Below, one piece after another: positions 15,347 through 22,665 of a stretch of 64,000 bases of DNA (its first letter is position 1; every line of letters begins with the position of its first letter). A model generated the notes under the pieces. That model had not been told where the DNA came from. It saw only the letters and a list, made by a program, of their open reading frames with translations, and made no database searches. Source of the DNA: Carnimonas bestiolae. GTDB taxonomy: Bacteria; Pseudomonadota; Gammaproteobacteria; Pseudomonadales; Halomonadaceae. The stretch lies in the NCBI RefSeq assembly GCF_051251125.1, contig NZ_JBPCZL010000013.1; one strand, 5' to 3'. Made by a program: the position numbers and the translations under genes.

Positions 15347-16366
15347 TTATATTTTTCCGAGTTCTGCTATCTCGCATCTCAAATCTGTTTGATATCCTGT
15401 ACTGGACAGTCGGTGGGTGACTTCCGTCGCTGTCCACTTCTTATCAGTGATCGTGTCATCAAATCCGATGGTTTCTATCGGTGATTCTACGAGGATATCG
15501 GCGCGCCCCATGGCGAGCGCCATATCTAATCCCTCCACACCGCGTTTGATGCGCGCCCATTCTGCTTCTGCGGCGGCGGCGGCATCGTCCTTGGTCGCAT
15601 AGGTCGCCTTTAGCTCACGCACGTTGTCGCCGCTGCCAGCGATGACGTACTTGTATTTGGCACCGCTTTTCTCATTGTAATGCGCCTTTACGCCTGCATA
15701 GCTGTCGGAAACGGTGCGCACGTAGTTAAAGCTGCTGACCTCCTGCTTTAAGATCGAGATTGCGGGAAGGGGTGTACCGCTGGCGGAAGTGCTCTGGCCC
15801 TTCTTCACAAATAACAAGCGGCCCGCCTTAATCGATGCCACGGCATCGAATCGCTCGCCTAGCCTGATCAAGAAGTTGATATCACTTTCGCTGGTTTGAT
15901 CGATATGACTGACGCGTATCGCTCTGAAATTCTCCCCGCACGCTGGCGCCAGTGAATGCTCTGCTGCGATCTTATCGACAATCTCGCCAATGGTGGTCCG
16001 GTGCCATGAGCGCGTTTTCTGGCCCGGCAGGGTCGCGGTGGTATCAACTGCCCGTGCCCGTACGATGACGATATCAGGCGGCCCAGTGATCTCGACTTCG
16101 TTAATGATGAAGTCGCCTTTTTCGATCAGGTCATCATGCCATCCTATGGCGAGCGATAGCGTCTTGCCGTTTTCAGGAATAGGCGTGCGCCCGTCATGAT
16201 TAACGAGCGTGATATCAAGCTGGTCTGACGTACCATCGCGCGAATCCGTGAGCGATAGGCTCGATAGCCTGCCATTAAAGCGCGGCGTGATATCGACGCC
16301 CGCGAGCGTCAGCCGGTAGCTCGGCGTGTTGTTGCCAGACGTATTGCCCTCTGGCCACATGTTCAT
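15347..16366 (-). CDS. D: Phage late control protein gpD (baseplate hub)
   Basis: This 339-residue protein matches the P2 gpD / gp27-like family that forms the tail hub around the spike. Typical segments are 'YRLTLAGVDITPRFNGRLSSLSLTDSRDGTSDQLDI', 'FDAVASIKAGRLLFVKKG' and the C-terminal 'KKWTATEVTHRLSSTGYQTDL'. It is the last gene of the FI-D operon and overlaps gene U by 4 bp. It converges with the rightward moron gene, with only about 20 bp between them. Confidence 0.93.
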   Translation of the reverse strand: MNMWPEGNTSGNNTPSYRLTLAGVDITPRFNGRLSSLSLTDSRDGTSDQLDITLVNHDGRTPIPENGKTLSLAIGWHDDLIEKGDFIINEVEITGPPDIVIVRARAVDTTATLPGQKTRSWHRTTIGEIVDKIAAEHSLAPACGENFRAIRVSHIDQTSESDINFLIRLGERFDAVASIKAGRLLFVKKGQSTSASGTPLPAISILKQEVSSFNYVRTVSDSYAGVKAHYNEKSGAKYKYVIAGSGDNVRELKATYATKDDAAAAAEAEWARIKRGVEGLDMALAMGRADILVESPIETIGFDDTITDKKWTATEVTHRLSSTGYQTDLRCEIAELGKI

Positions 16367-16836
16367 GGAATCATTCCTGCCATCTGGCCAATGGAGGCGA
16401 TCTGGCCGGTGCCGGTGGTGTATTCGTTAAGCTCCTGCTGGCCCAAGTCATTCACCGAAGGATTATCGACGTGCGAGAGCGTCATCGAAAATTCGATGCG
16501 CTGGGCGAGGCCGTCGACCATAAACTCGCTCGATGTCTCCTCAATACTCCCAATAACCCACCAGCCGTACATGCGGCCGGTGGCCTCGATCAGTGGCCAC
16601 GCCTTCCCGCTGTCGGCCATTTTGCGCAACTGATCGAATGCGAGGCGCCCGCCGGTGAATTCCGGCAACAATTCGCCTGTTAGCGTAATGGTGTCGTCGC
16701 CGGGGCCAACAAACTGGCGTGCCGGCCGCTGGCCGATACGCTCTTGGGCCGGATGCCGGTATTCACTCGATCGCTGCAGCTGTTGATAGGGGACGGTCAC
16801 GCGCTGAAACACGAATTGTCCGAGAATCATCATCAT
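16363..16836 (-). CDS. U: Tail completion protein gpU
   Basis: A 157-residue P2 gpU relative (start MMMILGQFVFQ; 'YRHPAQERIGQRPARQFVGPGDDTITLTGELLPEFTGG'), which terminates the tail tube and sheath at the end that joins the head. It overlaps gene D by 4 bp and follows the tape measure gene closely. The first three Met codons are all possible starts. Confidence 0.92.
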   Translation of the reverse strand: MMMILGQFVFQRVTVPYQQLQRSSEYRHPAQERIGQRPARQFVGPGDDTITLTGELLPEFTGGRLAFDQLRKMADSGKAWPLIEATGRMYGWWVIGSIEETSSEFMVDGLAQRIEFSMTLSHVDNPSVNDLGQQELNEYTTGTGQIASIGQMAGMIP

Positions 16837-16840
16837 GGCG

Positions 16841-19792
16841 TTATCTCCTGTCGCTCATCGACGAGCGCTCGCGGGCCCGCTTCTGGCGGTCGCGACGGTC
16901 TATTTCATCGCTGACGTGGCGCGCTATTGCATGGCTATCCATCCCTGGAGCCGCATGAATGTTGATGCTGTACTGGCGATTATCGTGATTAGCTGGCGCT
17001 GCGGCAGGGGCGCTTACGGGCGGGCGGGTATCCATCTGGATAATGCTTGACGGGTCATCAATCGACGGCAGTGCGGCACCTGCGAACGCGGGCATGGCCG
17101 CGCCGGTCCACATGGCAGCCCTGGCGGCAACTTTCATTGCGCCTTGCCGCTCTGTTGATAGCTTCGATGGCTTATTGGATTCGCCCGCCATCCACGGATT
17201 TTGCTTCGCCCATGGTGCATCTTGATTGATAGGCACCTGCGGCGGCGTCACTTCCCAATGGCCACTGAATGGCATCTTCTCTTTTATCCAGTTACCGATG
17301 CCATCGAACCAGCCCGCTACCTTTTCCCACATCGCCTTCATGCCGTCCCACAAGCCATTGATCATGGCCTTACCGGCATCGAATAGATTGCCAGGCACAT
17401 CAATGCCTAGATAGCCCAATAGTTCCGAGATGCCCTTGTATACAAGCCCTTGAGGCGACCAATTGACGAGCAACTCGCTCACCTTGCCAATGCCGCCATG
17501 GAAGGCGTCTTTTACGTCCTGCCAGCGGTCTTTGAAGAACTGGCTTATCGCGCCCCAGTTTTTGTAGATCAGGTAGGCAGCAGCCCCTAGCGCTGCCACG
17601 GCTACAACGATTGCGGCTATAACGGGGTTTGCCACCGCTAATCCGATGGCCGCACGCGCGACTAACCACAGCGACTTGCTGACCAGTGTTAATCCCGTGG
17701 GTAGCCAGCGGACGCCTTTTATCACCAGCCCCAGCGGCTTTTTCAGCCACTGAAGCCCACGCCCTAGCGCTCTGCCTCCCTTGCCCGCTCCGCGCGTCGC
17801 GATTCCCATGCGGCGCAGTAAGTAAATAGCGATAATAACTGGACGTGAAATAGCAGCGGCAGCGAGTGACAGTATGCCGAAGGAAGCCGCTAACGCACCG
17901 ACGCTGGCTAGCGTTGCCAACATCACTTTGGCTTTTTTAGGATTCTTTTCCATCCAGTCGGTTACATCGCGTAATGCCCCTGCTATCTTCTCAAGCGCCT
18001 TGGTGTAAAGCGGCATGATCTCGCTGCCCATTTGTCGGTAAAGATCAGCGCGCCTTGCAGCAAGTTCAAGCTCCTTGCCTTGCGTTTGGTTGACCGCCTT
18101 TCTGTGCATATCATCGATGCCGTCGGCATGAGCGTTTAGATCGATTCGGCGATCGATCGAGCCGTTTTTAATCTGCTGTACGACGTTGGCGTAAAGCCCG
18201 GCCCCAGTGCGATTGGTCATGATCTGGCCGATCGCATCCTGAATCTGTGCATCATCGGTGATGCCGTGTTTGGCAAGCTGTGGCAGCAGCACCGTCCTAA
18301 TCCACTCGATGGGATCGCTATTAAATAGGCGGCCTTTCAATAGCGCGCCGGGGCCGATATAGCCGTTTTGCCCAACTGAATCAAAAGATACCTTGGACTT
18401 ATCCCCCACCAATCCAAGCTCCATGAGTCGATTAGCGGCCACTTTTGTTGTCTTGCCTTGATACAGGTTTTGATACGCTGACTGAAACGCTGTTCCTACC
18501 TTAAAACCGCCGAGCTCCTGTATCAGCGGCTCTGACTTGTAGTAGAACGCATCGTTGTCCATGCCTTTTACTGCGAGCTGCCCCGTTTTAATAAATTGCA
18601 TCCATTCGCTTGGGTTAACGCGGTTGCCCGTGGCGTTGATGATCTTCTGAATCATGTTTGCCTGAATGCCAAATTGTTCGGGGTTGCTGACGCCACCGCG
18701 AAGCTCGACCGCCTTGATCATGTCCTCAAATTGTCGAAGCCGCTCTTCTGCGCCCTCTTCGCCGTAGCGCGCTTTGTTGGCGAACCACATCCTTTGCATC
18801 ATGGGTGTTACGCCTTCTGCGTGCCCCAAATCACCAAAGATTGAGATGGCATCGCGTAAAAGCGTCAGGCTTTCCAGCTCACTTACCCCATAGGCTCTGT
18901 TGGTATGGGCGTATTGAACTGCCGCTTTAGTGGTGGCTGGCCCTTTCCCCAGCGCATCGACGCGCTCTACCTCGTTTTGATAGTTCTTGTACTCATCCAG
19001 CGGGTTGTGAAATATCCGATAGGTGCCATATCCAATACCCATACCGGTAGCGCCCGCGACAGCCAAACTATTGCTGACGCTCATGCCATGCCGATAGCGT
19101 TCGCGGGCCTTATTCACCTGCTCTTGCTTTTGCCCCAGCCGGTCTAGCTGGCTTCGCTGTTTGGTAATGGATTCGGTGAGCGCGTCTTCGCGCCGCTTTA
19201 ACTTAAACGCTACCGTGCTCAACGCGCCTGTGTTGACGTTGGCAGCTTTCAGCTTGTCGCTATAGATTCCCACGTCGCGACTGAGGCGCGCGGTGCTCCC
19301 CGACAGCCTCTTCTCCTCGCCCTCGGCGCTGCGCACCTTGCGCGCAAACTTGTCTGATTCAGCGGCGGCCTTATTCGCTGAACCGCGCACGCTTTCAAGG
19401 CGTACGCGGGCCTTTTCAAGCTCTGTGTTTAGTGCTTGATTCGAGCCACGAGTGGTTAAGAGTTTTGCTGATAGCTCGTTGTAATCCCGCTCTGCGCTTT
19501 TGACCTCGCGCCGTGCGCTTCTTTGCGCCTCTCGCGCAGCGGAGAGCTTTTCCTTGTGGCTCTTCAGCGACGCATTTATCTTGGCCAGCGCGGTATCGTT
19601 TGCCTTGAGCGCTTCGCGCGTCTTGTTGTACCCCTCAACGTCTTTCTGGATGCGGTTAACCTGCCGCTGCTGCTCGGTCAGCTCTTTTAAGCGCGCCGCC
19701 GCTGCTTTCGAGCTTTGGCTAACACGATTAAGCGGCGCAGTGGCCTTATCCACTGCGCCTAAGAGCACCTCAAGCCGTAAGGGATTTGCCAC
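16841..19792 (-). CDS. T: Tail tape measure protein gpT
   Basis: A 983-residue protein whose length sets tail length. It has a long N-terminal coiled-coil region (about 1-245, rich in Ala, Lys, Glu and Arg), a P2 gpT-type core from 'NSLAVAGATGMGIGYGTYRIF', and hydrophobic segments around 630-660 and 720-745 that can enter the host membrane during DNA injection. The C-terminus is charged. It lies just after the E/E' frameshift pair, as in all P2-like phages. Confidence 0.95.
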   Translation of the reverse strand: MANPLRLEVLLGAVDKATAPLNRVSQSSKAAAARLKELTEQQRQVNRIQKDVEGYNKTREALKANDTALAKINASLKSHKEKLSAAREAQRSARREVKSAERDYNELSAKLLTTRGSNQALNTELEKARVRLESVRGSANKAAAESDKFARKVRSAEGEEKRLSGSTARLSRDVGIYSDKLKAANVNTGALSTVAFKLKRREDALTESITKQRSQLDRLGQKQEQVNKARERYRHGMSVSNSLAVAGATGMGIGYGTYRIFHNPLDEYKNYQNEVERVDALGKGPATTKAAVQYAHTNRAYGVSELESLTLLRDAISIFGDLGHAEGVTPMMQRMWFANKARYGEEGAEERLRQFEDMIKAVELRGGVSNPEQFGIQANMIQKIINATGNRVNPSEWMQFIKTGQLAVKGMDNDAFYYKSEPLIQELGGFKVGTAFQSAYQNLYQGKTTKVAANRLMELGLVGDKSKVSFDSVGQNGYIGPGALLKGRLFNSDPIEWIRTVLLPQLAKHGITDDAQIQDAIGQIMTNRTGAGLYANVVQQIKNGSIDRRIDLNAHADGIDDMHRKAVNQTQGKELELAARRADLYRQMGSEIMPLYTKALEKIAGALRDVTDWMEKNPKKAKVMLATLASVGALAASFGILSLAAAAISRPVIIAIYLLRRMGIATRGAGKGGRALGRGLQWLKKPLGLVIKGVRWLPTGLTLVSKSLWLVARAAIGLAVANPVIAAIVVAVAALGAAAYLIYKNWGAISQFFKDRWQDVKDAFHGGIGKVSELLVNWSPQGLVYKGISELLGYLGIDVPGNLFDAGKAMINGLWDGMKAMWEKVAGWFDGIGNWIKEKMPFSGHWEVTPPQVPINQDAPWAKQNPWMAGESNKPSKLSTERQGAMKVAARAAMWTGAAMPAFAGAALPSIDDPSSIIQMDTRPPVSAPAAAPANHDNRQYSINIHAAPGMDSHAIARHVSDEIDRRDRQKRARERSSMSDRR

Positions 19793-19829
19793 TGCGCCGC
19801 TTCCTGTCGTTATTTACTGGGGTATGCCG

Positions 19830-20290
19830 CTATTCATCTGCGCCGCTTCTAACGCGTGCACGCTCTCGATACTCCATAAGCTCTGTGAGCGACATGTCGG
19901 CCATGTCGCTAAGCGGCCAGTGAAATACGGTAGCGATATCTGCGATCGCGTCTTCCACGCGCACGGGCAGCTTTATTCCGCTGTCTGATCTTGTTGCGGC
20001 AACAAAAAACCGACGATCTCACTACCGAATGCGAACAAATCGGCGGCAGACAATTGGTTCATCTGATGCTCTGAAAGCATCGGGCTTGAGATGCGCGGCA
20101 CAAGCTTAACGATGGCATCCGCTTCCATGCGCACCGCTTCGGCCAGCGAGATTCCGCGCAGCGAACCTGCTTTGGGTGCTCGCAGCGTGACTTCCTTAAT
20201 TTCGCCGCCATCATGGGTGATCGCTGTTTGCAGCGTGATGGTGTGCGGCTTCACTGCGTCGGTGATGGTGTTTGCCTGTTCTTTGCTCAT
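19830..20290 (-). CDS. E: Tail assembly chaperone gpE with -1 frameshift product gpE+E'
   Basis: The normal frame (20290 to 19973) makes a 105-residue gpE (EVTLRAPKAGSLRGISLAEA ...). Near its end the codons GGT TTT TTG contain the slippery heptamer T-TTT-TTG (20009-20003). A -1 slip there opens a frame to 19830 that encodes 'KLPVRVEDAIADIATVFHW ... LTELMEYRERARVR', the conserved gpE' part. As in P2, the pair probably acts as a tail assembly chaperone that coats the tape measure. The coordinates given cover the fusion, which switches frame at the heptamer. Confidence 0.88.
20003..20009 (-). promoter_or_regulatory. Slippery heptamer for -1 frameshift
   Basis: TTTTTTG on the minus strand, in phase as T-TTT-TTG within gpE (Gly-Phe-Leu). 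The identical heptamer is used for the P2 E/E' frameshift. Confidence 0.85.
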
Positions 20291-20355
20291 GGCTCAATTC
20301 TCTTCGCTAAACGGGCAGCATCGCTGCCCGATGGTTTTCAAGGGAGTAGTGATGC

Positions 20356-20868
20356 TTATGCCATGCCGAGTGCGCGGCGGCGTTCTGCCAGTCGATCAAC
20401 GCCATCTACCTTGCAGATATTGTTGATGATATCGACCTCGATCAGCTCTTTGCCGTTATCGACAAGACGGTAGTAGTTAAGCGAGGCGGTGATCGTGTGC
20501 TGGGTATCTTCACCTGACTTGGCATCACCCATGTCGATATTGGAGTACCGCCCTCGGCAGGTAATTTCGACGGCGCGCACTTCGCCGGTCTCATCGCTTT
20601 CGTAAGAACCGCGAAATCGCAGCGTGTCGGTATCGGCAATATGCGTGCCCCAGTTGGCGAAATGCTCGGCGGCAAATCCCGCGACAACGAAGCTCATTTC
20701 TAGCTTTTGCAGGCCCATATCGATCTCGATCGGCCCCTGCATGCCGCCGCCCCGGTACTCGACCATGTTGCGCTGCAATTTGGGCGGCGTAACGGTTGCA
20801 ATCTCGCCCTTCCAGTCATCACCGTTGGTAAAAAGGTTCAGGTCTTTTAGCTTGCGTGGCATCGCCAT
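20356..20868 (-). CDS. FII: Major tail tube protein gpFII
   Basis: This 170-residue protein begins MAMPRKLKDLNLFTNGDDWKGE, a typical P2 FII opening, and forms the inner tail tube rings. 'MQGPIEIDMGLQKLEMSF' and 'GEVRAVEITCRGRYSNIDMGDAKSGE' are characteristic. The gene follows the sheath gene closely in the FI operon. An in-frame ATG two codons in is an alternative start. Confidence 0.94.
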   Translation of the reverse strand: MAMPRKLKDLNLFTNGDDWKGEIATVTPPKLQRNMVEYRGGGMQGPIEIDMGLQKLEMSFVVAGFAAEHFANWGTHIADTDTLRFRGSYESDETGEVRAVEITCRGRYSNIDMGDAKSGEDTQHTITASLNYYRLVDNGKELIEVDIINNICKVDGVDRLAERRRALGMA

Positions 20869-20899
20869 GATGATTCTCCTGCGCGCTCAGGGCGCTTGG

Positions 20900-22120
20900 T
20901 TATGCGTTTACTTGAGCGGCGAAGTCGGCCAGATAGGTGTCGGTGATTTCTTGCTCGAATCCCAGGCTTTCAAGCGGCGGCACCGGCGTGTATTTGTAGT
21001 TAATGATCAGCTTGCCGCCCTTGATCTCTTCCGCGCCGTTTCTCTTTTCATCAATCCACGCTTCGCCGCCCAGAATGTAGCCCTGCGTTTTCAGCGTGCG
21101 AAGCTTCGCGTTAACACCGTCGATAATGTCTCGTGCGGTCATCGGCGTTAGCGGCTTATCGATAAAGGAGAAGTGGGCTTCTGCGATGGTTTGCGCGAGC
21201 ACTTGCGCGGTGCGGGTATAGCTTTCGAACGCAAATTTGCCCGAGGCATCGCATGTGCGCACGCCCCAGAATCGATAGCCGGATTTCTGAATGAGGGCGG
21301 TAATATCGTGACTGTTCAATTCGTCGGCGTCGGTATTGCTGTTCTGCAAATCCCACGATACCGGCTTTGTAACGCCTGTAACGCCGTTAACGGGGAGATT
21401 TGATAGGCAGCGATGCCAGCCAACTTCCTGATCGGTGCGCGCACGCAGTCCGAGCGCGACAGCGACCGATGAGATGGTGGCCTCCTTGCTGGTCGCTACG
21501 TCAAAGCCGGTGAAGTCGCCGTAAATCAACATGAGTTCGCGGCTGCCGAAGTCTTCGCGCGCAAGGCTTGCTGCCTGCACGTTTTCAGCATCGATCACGG
21601 CGTATGCAAACCCTTTGATCTGCTGCGCTATGCTGGCGAGGGCTGCCGTTACGTCGCTGTCGGCAATGCCTGGTACACCTAAAATGCGAGGCGTTACGCC
21701 GAGGGTTGACTGCGCAGTGAGCAGTGCCTGCAAGCCGGTTTTTTTGCCAGCGCTGGTCGTGGTACCGATTACGTTGGCTTTTAGCGTATCGGTGGCACCA
21801 CTTTTGCTATCCGCGTCCTTTCCGCCGTCGGTCTTGGACGGCGATTTGGTATCTTCTTCGACGCGGACCACGACGACTGGCGCGCTGACCTGATTGCTAA
21901 TGGCGGTCAATGATGGAGCGAGCGTGCCGGATGTTCCTGCCTTGCCAATGGCGGTGGGTAGGTCGTGCAGCAATACGGGGGTATTGAGTGGAAAGGTTTT
22001 GTTGTCGGCGTCCTTAGACGTGCAGACGATGCCAATAACGGCGGTCGCAATCGTGCGGATGGTTTGCGTGCCGTTATTGATCTCGACCACGTTGACGCCG
22101 TGATGATATTCGCCAGCCAT
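20900..22120 (-). CDS. FI: Major tail sheath protein gpFI
   Basis: This 406-residue contractile sheath subunit starts MAGEYHHGVNVVEINNGTQTIRTI as in P2 FI. A variable inserted region rich in Asp, Lys, Ser and Thr (about 105-135) is followed by the conserved sheath core ('RTDQEVGWHRCLSNLPVNGVTGV', 'SGYRFWGVRTCD', 'INYKYTPVPPLESLGFEQEITD'). It is the first gene of the FI-FII-E-T-U-D late operon, and a conserved 20-bp motif lies about 60 bp upstream. Confidence 0.95.
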   Translation of the reverse strand: MAGEYHHGVNVVEINNGTQTIRTIATAVIGIVCTSKDADNKTFPLNTPVLLHDLPTAIGKAGTSGTLAPSLTAISNQVSAPVVVVRVEEDTKSPSKTDGGKDADSKSGATDTLKANVIGTTTSAGKKTGLQALLTAQSTLGVTPRILGVPGIADSDVTAALASIAQQIKGFAYAVIDAENVQAASLAREDFGSRELMLIYGDFTGFDVATSKEATISSVAVALGLRARTDQEVGWHRCLSNLPVNGVTGVTKPVSWDLQNSNTDADELNSHDITALIQKSGYRFWGVRTCDASGKFAFESYTRTAQVLAQTIAEAHFSFIDKPLTPMTARDIIDGVNAKLRTLKTQGYILGGEAWIDEKRNGAEEIKGGKLIINYKYTPVPPLESLGFEQEITDTYLADFAAQVNA

Positions 22121-22177
22121 GAATTAAATCCCTAGGGTGATTGGGTCGGTTCATGGTCGTGTATGAATCATGGCGCG

Positions 22178-22197
22178 GCGAGCAATTCGTTGTGTAA
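22178..22197 (-). promoter_or_regulatory. Late operon motif before gene FI
   Basis: On the minus strand this reads TTACACAACGAATTGCTCGC. Near-identical 20-mers occur before gene O (TTACATAGCGAATTGCTCGC, 33537) and gene V (TTACACACCGTTTGTCTCGC, 27747), all in the same orientation as the downstream late genes. It is most likely the Ogr-type activator site or late promoter element. Confidence 0.7.
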
Positions 22198-22281
22198 GAG
22201 TGGGGCGCGACGCTGGATAGCTGCGCAAAAAAAGCCGCCCATCGCGACGGCTTGATAGAAAGAGATATTGATATCTTTATA

Positions 22282-22665
22282 TCACATGGAGTCGGTGAGT
22301 TTTTTACGCTGCCTTACAAGGCGCGCGAATACCTTCTTGTCGCTATCTGAAATAACCCCCGCCAGCGCTTCATCACGCAGTGGCTGTATTTCTAGCTCTA
22401 ACTCTGCGAGCTTTACATCCACTGCTTGTTTCCTCATCTGGTGTGCTGCTGCGTTGCGCTGTTCTTCTGACACGTCTGCAATCTCGCCAAACTCTCCCTC
22501 GACGGCGCAGGTGTAAATCTCACGCCCGTGGGGCTCTGCATCATTCGGTGAGGCAGTAAACGGCCAATATTCATCATGCGAGTGCGTCCACTTTACATCG
22601 ACGTCGATTGTCCCGTTCATATTTCGCCGAGGATTTTTAACTGAAATAATGTGCTCGTGTTCCAT
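22282..22665 (-). CDS. Tail fibre assembly-like protein
   Basis: This 127-residue protein follows the tail fibre gene with ATGA overlap and a good ribosome-binding site (AAGGGTGAG). The N-terminal half contains 'WTHSHDEYWPFTASPNDAEPHGREIY', resembling short proteins that sit after phage fibre genes, and the C-terminal half is helical and Glu/Ala-rich. Position matches P2 gene G, a fibre chaperone. Sequence similarity to gpG is not obvious, so the role is inferred. Confidence 0.55.
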   Translation of the reverse strand: MEHEHIISVKNPRRNMNGTIDVDVKWTHSHDEYWPFTASPNDAEPHGREIYTCAVEGEFGEIADVSEEQRNAAAHQMRKQAVDVKLAELELEIQPLRDEALAGVISDSDKKVFARLVRQRKKLTDSM

